Below, in pieces: positions 1-7,827 of a DNA stretch of 64,000 bases (position 1 is its first letter; each line of letters starts with the position of its first letter). The notes under the pieces were generated by a model. It had not been told where the DNA came from. It was given only the letters and a program-made list of their open reading frames with translations, and did no database searches. A program made the position numbers and the translations under genes. The stretch is from Geminicoccaceae bacterium. GTDB taxonomy: Bacteria; Pseudomonadota; Alphaproteobacteria; Geminicoccales; Geminicoccaceae. Location of the stretch: positions 1 through 64,000 of the forward strand of contig JANQPX010000002.1 in assembly GCA_028285265.1 (NCBI GenBank). The letters run 5' to 3'.

Positions 1-261
1 GTTCCTCGCTCGATCCATGAAGGGGCGAGAGACTTGGCGCGAAAGATCGGTAAATCTGAAGCCGGCGAGGCGTCAAAGCGCGATCGGAAGAAAGTGGAGC
101 TGCTCTTCGCTCATCTCAAACGGATCTTGAGACTTGGCCGACTTCGGCTTCGCGGTCCCTGTGGTGCTAGTGACGAGTTCCTGCTTGCTGCTACTGCACA
201 AAATCTTCGAAAACTCGCCAAGCTAAGGTCCAAACTCGAACCCATCGGCCAAGCGGCGTAA
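1..261 (+). mobile_element. C-terminal fragment of an IS1182/IS5-like DDE transposase
   Basis: Open reading frame entering from the left edge and ending at 261. The visible 86 residues contain the tail typical of IS1182-type transposases: a basic stretch (SKRDRKKVELLFAHLKRIL) holding the last catalytic-region glutamate, then RLRLRG and DEFLLAATAQNLRKLAKL. The family name rests on recognition of this tail. The N-terminal part lies outside the window, so it is unclear whether the element is intact. It marks the left edge of the window as a mobile-element site. Confidence 0.75.
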
Positions 262-540
262 CCAAAAGGCAAACCATCATCGAGTAACACCTTCAGCCAA
301 CCAAAAAATCGGGCGTCAACCCGATATAATGACCTCGACGTCATCGCACGTCAGAGCTAAAGCCTCAAATCAAACCACCTTTTTCATCAAAATCGGCACG
401 ACCTCGCCAAAGGGCTTGCGGCAGAAAACCGCCCGAAAGCCCGAACACCAGGCGTTTTCTTGCTGGAGCATCCGGTCACCGCCACATTGCCCGCACGCCG
501 CGGATGGCTGTTACCGGAAGCCGTTGACCCAGTCCGGACT
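262..540. other. Non-coding stretch next to the transposase, no gene seen
   Basis: About 280 bases between the transposase stop and the stop codon of the TIR gene. The small reading frames here have no recognisable content. The terminal inverted repeat of the insertion sequence should lie here, but its mate is outside the window and I could not place it. Confidence 0.4.
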
Positions 541-1602
541 CTACCGATTGACCTTCAAGTCACGTAGCACCCGCGCAAACGTCGCCTTGTAAGCGTCATT
601 ATCCTTCCAATTGGTGAAGTTGCCGATATTGCGAGCCCTGAGCTTACCCGCCCATGCCTCACTGGACTCCATTACTGCATCATCTAGTCGGATTGGGAAG
701 AGCATTGCGTCCTTCCGTAGACGCTCTTCCTCGAACGCCATCGTAACTTCATCCTCGACCCAATCGCTGGCTATAGCTTCTTCCGACAGGATGAGCACGA
801 CTTTGTCTCTCATTCGGATTGCCTGGTCGATGCCGTCGAGGATCTTCTCGCCGATTGGGAGATCGTGCGGCGCGAACCAGCAGCGAACGCCATTGTTGTG
901 TAAGTCGGCATGAATTCGCTCGGCGAACTCCTGATCCTTCGACGAATAGCTGATGAAGCAGCTATAGAACCGGATCACGCTGCTGGTCAGCGACGACGTG
1001 TAGTCAATAAGCGCGTCGGGCAGACCGCAGCCGCGCCAGAACTCCAGCGGGACGTTCTTGGACTTCTCGATTGTGCGGTGATCTACGGTACATGGACCTA
1101 AATGCTTACAGCTGGACAACCCTTTGGTTGTCGAAAGATCGACATCTGCAAGGACTGTTTCTCTGAGATTCACCTTTTCGAGATTCGCTTCTTTTAGATT
1201 AGCTCCCACGAGGCTGGCCCAAACAAGGGTGGCGTCACTTAGGTTGGCTCCTTCGAGGTCGGCGTTATCTAGCATGGATCGGGCCAACCCGGCGCGAAAG
1301 AGATTTGCTCTTTGGAGACTGGTCCTCAAAAGTTCTGCCTTCCTGAAGGTGGCACGAGCAAGGTTTGCGTTATTGAGGTTGGCATCAACCAGACAAGCGC
1401 CATCGAGATCGGCAGTGTTGAGGTCAGCCGATTCTAGGCTTGCACGAGCGAGGTTGACGTCGTAGAGGAGGGCATGCCCGAGGTTGGCTCCTGAGAGATC
1501 CGCATCTTCAAGATCCGGCCTCAACAAAGGATGCTCTTCACGCCAAGCATTCCAAACTTCGACACCCTGATTGAGTATCGTCAAATCTTTTTTTATCGCC
1601 AT
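541..1602 (-). CDS. Pentapeptide-repeat protein with C-terminal TIR domain
   Basis: 353-residue protein. Residues about 31-160 are a run of pentapeptide repeats of the A(D/N)LxxA type (DLEDADLSGANL, ANLNNANLARA), expected to fold as a right-handed quadrilateral beta helix. Residues about 212-350 form a TIR domain: strand A SCFISYSSKD, box-2-like CWFAPHDLPIGE, and W281-VED-E285, matching the WxxxE position that carries the NAD-hydrolase glutamate in enzymatic TIR domains. There is no signal peptide or membrane segment, so it is probably cytoplasmic. The gene stands alone between a transposase fragment and a peroxidase, and its base composition looks less GC-rich than the catabolic genes, suggesting transfer. 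The upstream ribosome-binding site is poor. Bacterial TIR proteins often act in antiphage defence by NAD depletion; that role is inferred here, since no partner gene is visible. Confidence 0.85.
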   Translation of the reverse strand: MAIKKDLTILNQGVEVWNAWREEHPLLRPDLEDADLSGANLGHALLYDVNLARASLESADLNTADLDGACLVDANLNNANLARATFRKAELLRTSLQRANLFRAGLARSMLDNADLEGANLSDATLVWASLVGANLKEANLEKVNLRETVLADVDLSTTKGLSSCKHLGPCTVDHRTIEKSKNVPLEFWRGCGLPDALIDYTSSLTSSVIRFYSCFISYSSKDQEFAERIHADLHNNGVRCWFAPHDLPIGEKILDGIDQAIRMRDKVVLILSEEAIASDWVEDEVTMAFEEERLRKDAMLFPIRLDDAVMESSEAWAGKLRARNIGNFTNWKDNDAYKATFARVLRDLKVNR

Positions 1603-1937
1603 TTTCAGTCTTGAGTTTGGTTCACTGCAATTCTAGCTGGCACCGCCTAACTCAACAGCTGCGAGCGATTTATCGCCAGCGTGTCCTCTTGCTGGCGAAT
1701 TGCGCGCTACGAGCAACAGTGCTATTCAAAGCCCATGACACACAACTGACGAAACGCCGGGCTGAGCCTAGCAGAGTTGCCTGTGGAAACCACTCCCGCC
1801 ATGGTCAGGCGTGGATTGATCGGGTTGCTTTGCCACCTGCGCCATCCAAAGAGTACGTAACCAAGAAAAAGCGTATCTGATCTGGAAAGGAGAAGAAGCG
1901 CTCCGGCGAACAAATGTCAACCGAAGCGCTTTGATGT
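1603..1937. other. Intergenic region upstream of the TIR gene
   Basis: 335 bases between the start of the TIR gene and the stop of the peroxidase gene, both minus strand. It should contain the TIR promoter and any peroxidase terminator. I see no recognisable gene and no convincing promoter or hairpin. Confidence 0.4.
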
Positions 1938-3596
1938 TCAGGACGTGGCGTTCAGACGCTTGTCCTGAAGCGGGTCGATGATGGGATCGAGCTCGTCCAT
2001 CCAGGCAAGAATAGCCGGAATGGTGTTGAGTGGCTCGTCGGCTTCCATGATCTCCTGGGCGTCCTCCGGCGTCCACACAGCGCCCGGCTTCAAGATCGAA
2101 GTGCGTGACGTAGTCACCAGGGTCAGGAAGGTCTCGGCGGTAATAATCGAGCCCATCGTGCCGAGCTTGTTGCCCTTCCCTTCGAACGCCGCCTCCAGCA
2201 GGATGTAGAGCCAAAGCGGTGTGCGATCATAGAGACCATTCTCCTCCATGGCCTCATCGAACTTCGCGTCGATTACGCCCTTCATCTGCGCCCTGGTCAG
2301 CATCTTGACTGTCTTCAGTTCACGCGAGACGTCCTGTCCTGACGGCAGCCCGCGCATTGAACCGCGGCGAAGGTTTAGCGTGGCCAGGTTAGCTGAGGGC
2401 GGTTTCTTGTCCGCTGGAACCGTGTCGTCATCGATCATTCGCTGGATTTCGGGCAGGGCCCCGAGAGCGCTTGCGATATAAGGATCAATTGCCTTGGTGA
2501 AGTTTAACGTGCCGGGCCTTGATCCTTCGAGATTTGGAAGTCCTCGGTCACTGAAGTCATAAAGTCGCCGGAAGTCGGCAATCCAGTTGGTCGGCAAGGT
2601 CGGATTGCCACCTAAGTTGCCAGAAAGCTCGGAGAACTGGAATAGAAGGCTGAATGGTGCTTGGAACACATCGCCCTCCGGACCAAAATTTACGTTCCAG
2701 TCATACTGTTCCCGAACCTGACTATGACCATGGCGGTAGGCTGCCACGGAGAACTCCAACGGCATGAAGGCGTACTCGCCTGGGCAGTGATGCAAAATCT
2801 TGCGGTTGCCTTTGACGATCACGTCCTCAAAGACGTCTGGCTGAATGTAACGACGCACGAAGTCATTCAACACGACATACTGATAGTGTTTTGTCACTAA
2901 ATCGCGCGCCATCTCAAAAACCATAGCTTCCGAGTGCCCAAGGTGACGGGAAGCGACCTTATCGACAACGTGATTATGAAACTTCAACCACATCAAATGA
3001 GTTTGAGCGACCGCAAGATTTTCATCATTTCGCTTGTCGCCGATCAAGGCGATTCGGGCCGCACCGCCAGGGCCGACTTCAGCCTTGCGCGGAAGATCGT
3101 AGCCGATCTCTGAGCCGACTGGTCCTGTCCCTCCCCCGCTACCGGTCGTCAAGCCTATCTTGAACTTTGGGCCATCGAAGAATTCGTCATTACGCCTCTG
3201 CGCCGAGCCATAGAGGCTGTCAAGATCAAGCGTAGGGGAACGCTCTTGCATGAGATCAGCAAGCGGTGTGGGTTCGATCGCATCGGTCGATCGGTCATCT
3301 CGCTCGTTCGCTGTTCCATCGAATGAAATGTCGTGGTCAACAAACTGACCAAAGTAGGTGTAACCCGCTGGAACGTCGCTTTCCTCGCGGGACTGCTCTG
3401 GTTGAGCCGTCATGTGGCGGCCGATGGTGCGGCAGGTTCTTAGCTTCAAGATCACAGGATGTTGCGACGCATAAGGAAACATGCGGCCGAAGCGAAAACC
3501 GCTCGGCACGTTTTCTGCGCGCCCCTCACCTTCGATGGTGATGTTGTCATGGGTGCCGTGACCGCTCTTGCCAGGTGACGCTAATTCGTCGGCCAT
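1938..3596 (-). CDS. Animal-type haem peroxidase family protein
   Basis: 552 residues from the chosen start. The frame is open for another 28 codons upstream, but AGGAGGA lies about six bases before the ATG at 3596, which decides the start. The animal haem peroxidase fold is indicated by the distal-histidine motif GQFVDHD (His about 88), the helix THLMWLKFHNHVVDK, and the proximal-histidine region VAAYRHGHSQV (His about 291), followed by the conserved ...LGGNPTLPTNWIADFRRLYDF region. Members oxidise halides or organic substrates with hydrogen peroxide. No signal peptide is evident, so the protein is cytoplasmic or leaves by a non-classical route. It stands alone, and its substrate cannot be told from context. 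Confidence 0.85.
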   Translation of the reverse strand: MADELASPGKSGHGTHDNITIEGEGRAENVPSGFRFGRMFPYASQHPVILKLRTCRTIGRHMTAQPEQSREESDVPAGYTYFGQFVDHDISFDGTANERDDRSTDAIEPTPLADLMQERSPTLDLDSLYGSAQRRNDEFFDGPKFKIGLTTGSGGGTGPVGSEIGYDLPRKAEVGPGGAARIALIGDKRNDENLAVAQTHLMWLKFHNHVVDKVASRHLGHSEAMVFEMARDLVTKHYQYVVLNDFVRRYIQPDVFEDVIVKGNRKILHHCPGEYAFMPLEFSVAAYRHGHSQVREQYDWNVNFGPEGDVFQAPFSLLFQFSELSGNLGGNPTLPTNWIADFRRLYDFSDRGLPNLEGSRPGTLNFTKAIDPYIASALGALPEIQRMIDDDTVPADKKPPSANLATLNLRRGSMRGLPSGQDVSRELKTVKMLTRAQMKGVIDAKFDEAMEENGLYDRTPLWLYILLEAAFEGKGNKLGTMGSIITAETFLTLVTTSRTSILKPGAVWTPEDAQEIMEADEPLNTIPAILAWMDELDPIIDPLQDKRLNATS

Positions 3597-3885
3597 GAAA
3601 ATTCCTCCTGGAAGTGTTTGGAAATTGAAAACAAATAATTGATCTCTTATCAGGCATTGGTTCTGAAAGGTGTGAAGCACTTCACATTTTTCAAAGTGTT
3701 GACGAAAATCGTTTTGCTTCTCAATACTCTACCGGCTGCTTTGGCACACATGACTCGCGAGCCTTGCGGCGGAAATGGGGCGGTTACCGACCGTCCCAGA
3801 TGTTTTCCCACCGTTGTGGCCGGTCTCGGAAGCATTCTTCCCACCGCGCGACCATGTATCGGCCTTGCGGGACAATCTGGTCGAC

Positions 3886-4185
3886 ATGAATGCCCTGACG
3901 CTCGATGCCATGGTTACGGAAGAACCGCGTGACGGCGGCCCGTCGATGATCGTGACGGGCAAAGGAAAGACGCTCCAAGCGATCCTTCACATGGTACCGG
4001 CGCATGCCGCCGAACTTGACAAGATGCCGGCCTGGTCTGCTTTGGCGGCCATCAATCAGGACGGCGTTGTCCTGACCGTCACATCACCTGATGAAACGGT
4101 CCAGACAAAGATCAAGGGCTTGGGCTTCTTTGGGCTGATGGCGACCGGTAGCCATCATCAAGCCCGTCGTCTCGCCATCGCGTAG
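3886..4185 (+). CDS. Hypothetical protein, about 99 residues, possibly a relic
   Basis: The frame reads plausibly as protein from an internal ATG at 3886 (MNALTLDAMVTEEPRDGG...) and is open upstream to about 3775. No ribosome-binding site is seen before either start. It ends ...HHQARRLAIA at a TAG, after which the same frame reads GMSVHEHH before a second stop. A premature stop in a slightly longer histidine-tailed protein is therefore possible. I do not recognise the family. It points away from the peroxidase and towards the converging membrane-protein gene. Confidence 0.35.
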   Translation: MNALTLDAMVTEEPRDGGPSMIVTGKGKTLQAILHMVPAHAAELDKMPAWSALAAINQDGVVLTVTSPDETVQTKIKGLGFFGLMATGSHHQARRLAIA

Positions 4186-4227
4186 GGCATGTCCGTGCAC
4201 GAGCATCACTGACGTCAATGGCCACTA

Positions 4228-4641
4228 TTAGCCCTTTCCGGACGATGCCGTTCTTCGACGGAGCCACATAGCCAGGGAGAAAAGAAGCAACGTGACGATG
4301 TGGAAGACCACAAGCGTATCAAGATAAGCGATCTCATCCGGCGATCGCGTAAACGGCTCGGGTACGTCGACGATCCAGTCCCGAAGGACCGTGTATAAGA
4401 TGATCTGGCTGACGGCTGTGATGACAAATGCGACATAGCCGATCGACGAACTCAGCAAGAAGCTTATGACGACGGTAATGTCCAACACAAGATAGACGAC
4501 GTCGAGAATTTGCCACTTCGCTGGCGCATCCATCCAATCAAAGCCCGTCATCCCCAAGATGTTGAGGACGTGTACAAGCGCACCGTAAGCGTAAAAGGCG
4601 GCAATGATCCAAAGAATGATCTTGGCTATCCGAGACGCCAT
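4228..4641 (-). CDS. Small integral membrane protein of unknown function
   Basis: 137 residues with four predicted membrane segments, at about 7-27 (ILWIIAAFYAYGALVHVL), 45-65 (VVYLVLDITVVISFLL), 67-87 (IGYVAFVITAVSQIILYTVL) and 105-128 (TLVVFHIVTLLLFSLAMWL), and a basic C-terminus (RRRTASSGKG). The regular hydrophobic pattern with polar loops supports a real inner-membrane protein. I do not recognise a named family. It has only a weak AAAGG ahead of the ATG and no operon partners. Confidence 0.6.
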   Translation of the reverse strand: MASRIAKIILWIIAAFYAYGALVHVLNILGMTGFDWMDAPAKWQILDVVYLVLDITVVISFLLSSSIGYVAFVITAVSQIILYTVLRDWIVDVPEPFTRSPDEIAYLDTLVVFHIVTLLLFSLAMWLRRRTASSGKG

Positions 4642-4845
4642 GCCTTTAATCCGGTGTTCAAGTAAAGATGTCCGTTAGCGCAACATCAGCTTCGCCGGCC
4701 TCTTGCGAAGATCCGTTCTAAGGCTATCTCGGCTATGCCAGCTTGAATACGGCTATCGCGTTTGACCATCCAGTTACTGGAAGGGCTAAGCATGCCTAGC
4801 TTTCGGTAAACTGAGGGATGTCGATGTGGATGAGGGTCGTGGCGA
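4642..4845. other. Intergenic stretch with no gene seen
   Basis: About 200 bases between the small membrane protein and the recombinase remnant. No open frame with recognisable content and no strong hairpin. It presumably holds the promoter for the minus-strand membrane-protein gene. Confidence 0.3.
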
Positions 4846-5107
4846 CTAGTGAATCCTCGACACTTGCCGGCCTAGGCGCCAAGTCAGGTTTCTAACCACA
4901 AAAAGTGCATAGAGAGTGTTGCATCCCCCCGCAACCACTGAAAACCGCATATCCCCATCATCCAACACTGGCCTGGGCTTTTGGCCCGAAGTCAATGCAG
5001 GGATGGCGGCCAGCTCGCCATGAAGTTCGGCTTTGACCTCGCCTCGCTTCTTGCCGGGTGTCAGCACGATCTTCTCGGTGAGCCCACGCATGGCCTCGGC
5101 GGCTTGC
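4846..5107 (-). pseudogene. C-terminal remnant of a large serine site-specific recombinase
   Basis: On the minus strand the sequence reads QAAEAMRGLTEKIVLTPGKKRGEV, then KAELHGELAAI and a degraded SVVAGGCNTLY tail. This is the usual C-terminal end of rhizobial zinc-ribbon serine recombinases. The catalytic resolvase domain, recombinase domain and zinc ribbon are absent. The homology stops at about 5107, exactly where IS66-like sequence begins on the other strand, so the gene was cut at that junction. Confidence 0.7.
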
Positions 5108-5260
5108 CAAAGCCTTCGACTCTACATGCTGAGGCGCTGGGATACCTTCGCCCGCTTTCTCGAAGACGGCAGGATCTGCCTGACGAACAATGCAGCAGAA
5201 CGATCGCTGCGCACTTTGGCTTGGGACGGAAGTCATGTTTGACCGCTTGTACCACCCAGA
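5108..5260 (+). pseudogene. Frameshifted fragment of an IS66-family transposase C-terminus
   Basis: The plus strand reads LRLYMLRRWDTFARFLEDGR, then ICLTNNAAERSLR, the hallmark of the IS66 transposase (TnpC) C-terminal region including the NNAAER motif. After that the homology continues in another frame as LGRKSCLTA, where intact copies read LGRKSWLFAGS. About 50 residues remain, with a frameshift. It is cut on its left side against the recombinase remnant and runs on its right side into a long inverted repeat. Confidence 0.7.
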
Positions 5261-5261
5261 A

Positions 5262-5339
5262 TCCCACCCCGACAGCGCCTTGGCCTCGCTCGCACAGTTT
5301 ACGTAGTGAGAGTGGGGCCAAGGCGCTGTCGGGATGGGA
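5262..5339. repeat. 24-bp near-perfect inverted repeat with 30-bp spacer
   Basis: Arms at 5262-5285 and 5316-5339 are reverse complements with a single mismatch (core GACAGCGCCTTGGCC and GGCCAAGGCGCTGTC). The spacer is 30 bases. It sits immediately downstream of the IS66 fragment, about 250 bases beyond the rpiA stop on the other strand. It could be a MITE-like palindromic element, the paired ends of a deleted element, or a bidirectional terminator. There is no U-tract on either side, so a mobile origin is slightly favoured. Confidence 0.75.
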
Positions 5340-5591
5340 AAGCCGAATAATATTAGGCGGTTATGGAAGCCAACCTGCCGAATACCATTTTCGGCACCCT
5401 TTTCGCACGTTTGAGCAGCCGGCTGTCGACCGGCAAACGTGCTTGCGGCCTGCCGCAAGCCGCTTCTTGACAGCCAACCAGCATGCCCGAGACCAAGGTG
5501 AAGGACGGTGCAGCCGAGCTTTTGGGAGATGCTTTGGCGCTGCTCTTGTCCGAATACCCCGGGCCACCTCAGACATCCCGAAGTATGCTGC
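5340..5591. other. Spacer between inverted repeat and rpiA, no gene seen
   Basis: About 250 bases with open frames on both strands but no recognisable protein content. It is probably further transposon-associated debris. Confidence 0.3.
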
Positions 5592-6317
5592 CTATGCCAC
5601 CTTCATCGAGATGTAGGCGCTGCCATCGAAACGTCCCACGCACATGCCAGCGGACTCGCGTGTGAAAAGCCCGTTCTCGACGACGCCGGGTATACGGTTC
5701 AGCTCGATCTCGAGCTGTTCGGGCTTGGGAATGGTTCTGCAGTGGCCATCGAGAATGAAATTGCCGCTGTCCGTCACGACAGGATCGCCTCCTTTAACGC
5801 GCCGCTCCAGAATGGCTTGATCAATGCCGAAGTTTGGTAGGATCTCCTTGATGCGCCGCTGTGTCTGTAGCCAGCCGAAGGGCACGACTTCGATGGGCAG
5901 CGGGAAGGCACCGAGCTGATCGACGATCTTGGTTTCGTCGCAGATCGTGATCATCGTCGTCGAGGCATGGGCGACGATTTTCTCCCATAGGAGGCACGCA
6001 CCTCCGCCCTTGATCATGCGATAGAAGCGGTCGATCTCATCGGGACCGTCGACGGTGAGATCAATCGTACCGACATCGTTGATGTCAGTGATGGCGATGC
6101 CGACCTCTTCGGCCACGGCCGTCGTGCTTTTTGAGGTGGTCGTCGCCCTGATGTTGAGGCCATCGCGCACCTTTTCGCCAAGGCTGCGCACAAAGAAATG
6201 CGAGGTGGTGCCGGAGCCTAGGCCAAGGGTCATGCCATCTTTGACGAAATGCTCAATCGCATGGCGGCCGGCGGCGATCTTGGCTCTATCTTGTGGGGTC
6301 ATGCGATCATGGCCCAT
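5592..6317 (-). CDS. rpiA: Ribose-5-phosphate isomerase A
   Basis: 241 residues if started at the ATG at 6317, with an alternative ATG at 6302; neither has a strong ribosome-binding site. RpiA signatures are in order: LGLGSGTTS phosphate loop, TVDGPDEID (equivalent to the usual DGADE), and KGGGACLLWEKIVA with the catalytic-region glutamate. The length fits the family at 220-240. It interconverts ribose-5-phosphate and ribulose-5-phosphate in the cytoplasm. It is the last gene of the twelve-gene run, overlapping the xylulokinase stop, and would pass xylulokinase products into the pentose-phosphate pathway. It may be an operon-dedicated paralogue of a housekeeping copy elsewhere. Confidence 0.9.
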   Translation of the reverse strand: MGHDRMTPQDRAKIAAGRHAIEHFVKDGMTLGLGSGTTSHFFVRSLGEKVRDGLNIRATTTSKSTTAVAEEVGIAITDINDVGTIDLTVDGPDEIDRFYRMIKGGGACLLWEKIVAHASTTMITICDETKIVDQLGAFPLPIEVVPFGWLQTQRRIKEILPNFGIDQAILERRVKGGDPVVTDSGNFILDGHCRTIPKPEQLEIELNRIPGVVENGLFTRESAGMCVGRFDGSAYISMKVA

Positions 6318-7827
6318 CAGCGACAAAGGCGGACAGGCGGTTGTTCGCCTCGGTGAGCGAGCCGTAGAGGGTGCGGTAGATCTCAAAGAGCTCGCTATAG
6401 GCAGCATGACGGCCTGCATCAGGCGTCCAGCGTTTGTCGGTCGTGCAGACTTCGGCGGCTTCGTTGATGCTTTGCCAATGGCCGGTGCCGACCGCCGCGA
6501 GCATAGCGGCGCCGTAAGCGCCGCCTTCGGCCGCACTCTTGGTGGTGATCACCTCGGCATTGAACATATCCGCCTGCATCTGGTTCCAAAGGGAGGAGGA
6601 GGCGCCACCGCCTGACGCATTGATCACGTGCGTTTCTGTCATGCCGGCATCTGCCATGAGGGCAGCCATGTCGCGCAGTGAGAAGACAACACCTTCCAGG
6701 ACGCTGCGGGTCAGATGGGCGCGGCCGTGTTGTGCGCGGAGGCCGACGAAGGCGCCGCGGGTTGACGGATCGGGCCAGGGGCAGCGCTCGCCCATCAGGT
6801 AAGGAAGGAAGAGAAGGCCTTCGGCGCCGATGCCGACGGTTTCGGCCTGGCGCACCAACGCGTCATAGTCCCGCCTGTCGTGCTTGGATCCGCGCATCAG
6901 TGTTTCGAACCAGGCGAAAGCACCACCTGCATTCAGCGAGACACCCATGCAGTGCCAGCGTTCGGGAGCGACATTGCAGAAGACCTGAAGACGCCCTTCT
7001 TTGTTCGGTATCGGTGTCTGCAGGGCACTCGCGACGATGCCGGCAGTGCCGATCGTGGTTTGCAATACGCCGTCGGCGACAACGCCCGAGCCCAGGGTCT
7101 GGATCACTGCATCACCACCACCACCGACAACGGGCGTGCCGGCTTCGAGACCGAACAAAGCAGCGCCGGCCGCTGACACCATGCCGCTCACGACATCGGA
7201 CTCTGTGCAGTCGGGAAGAAGTGTCGGGTCGAGATCGATGCGGCTCAGGAGTTCATTCGACCAGCGGCGGTTGACGGTGTCGAAGAGGCCGGTGCCGGAT
7301 GCATCCGAGACTTCGGTCGCACGCTCACCGGTCAGACGAAAGCGGAGATAGTCCTTCGGGTTCATCACCATGACCGTGCGTTCGAACAGGTCGGGCTCAT
7401 GCTTTTGCAGCCAGCGGATCTTGCCGCCGGTAAAGCCCGGCAGCATGCGATTGTTGGTCATCAACAGCAGCGCATCGAGACCGCCCGCGGCTTCGGTGAT
7501 CTCGTCGCACTCGGCTTCGTTTCGCTGGTCATTCCAAAGGATCGCCGGGCGCACGACCGAATCATCGGCATCGAGCGCGGTCATGCCGTGCATCTGGCCG
7601 GAGAGGCCAATGGCGCTGACGCTCACACCTGAGCGGCTGACCACCGCAGCGATCGCCTTGGCGGCCCCGTCGACCCAGTCGTCAGGGTTCTGTTCCGACC
7701 AACCCTGCTTCGGCGTCGAGAGCGGATAGTCCACCGTTTCGGATTCAAGCACCTCGCCCGACGGCGCCATCAACAGCGCCTTGCAGCTCGATGTTCCGAT
7801 GTCGACGCCGAGAAATGCGCTGGTCAT
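6307..7827 (-). CDS. xylB: Xylulokinase (FGGY carbohydrate kinase)
   Basis: 506 residues from the ATG at 7827, which overlaps the aldehyde dehydrogenase stop as ATGA; this coupling decides the start over an ATG nine codons upstream. FGGY features: N-terminal phosphate loop GVDIGTSSCKA, the XylB-specific SGQMHG (His80-Gly81), LPGFTGGKIRWLQ and MNPKDYLRFRLTGE in the middle, catalytic Asp239 in GGGGDAVIQTLGSG, and the C-terminal ATP-site ASGGGASSSLWNQ. It phosphorylates D-xylulose, or a close ketopentose or polyol-derived ketose, with ATP in the cytoplasm. With RpiA downstream and an importer upstream it implies a five-carbon sugar or polyol substrate, but no isomerase or polyol dehydrogenase is present in the operon. 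Confidence 0.88.
   Translation of the reverse strand: MTSAFLGVDIGTSSCKALLMAPSGEVLESETVDYPLSTPKQGWSEQNPDDWVDGAAKAIAAVVSRSGVSVSAIGLSGQMHGMTALDADDSVVRPAILWNDQRNEAECDEITEAAGGLDALLLMTNNRMLPGFTGGKIRWLQKHEPDLFERTVMVMNPKDYLRFRLTGERATEVSDASGTGLFDTVNRRWSNELLSRIDLDPTLLPDCTESDVVSGMVSAAGAALFGLEAGTPVVGGGGDAVIQTLGSGVVADGVLQTTIGTAGIVASALQTPIPNKEGRLQVFCNVAPERWHCMGVSLNAGGAFAWFETLMRGSKHDRRDYDALVRQAETVGIGAEGLLFLPYLMGERCPWPDPSTRGAFVGLRAQHGRAHLTRSVLEGVVFSLRDMAALMADAGMTETHVINASGGGASSSLWNQMQADMFNAEVITTKSAAEGGAYGAAMLAAVGTGHWQSINEAAEVCTTDKRWTPDAGRHAAYSELFEIYRTLYGSLTEANNRLSAFVADGP

Noticed and set aside
3597-3680. 28-codon N-terminal extension of the haem peroxidase
   Set aside because: AGGAGGA six bases before the internal ATG at 3596 and the non-conserved look of the extension favour the shorter protein.
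3784-4005. Minus-strand frame ending ...PQRWENIWDGR that looks protein-like
   Set aside because: No start signal or recognised family, and it overlaps the plus-strand frame that reads at least as plausibly; not enough to call a gene.
6318-6536. Long N-terminal extension of RpiA
   Set aside because: It lies inside the xylulokinase gene in another frame and is rich in residues typical of shadow translation; RpiA length fits the internal start.
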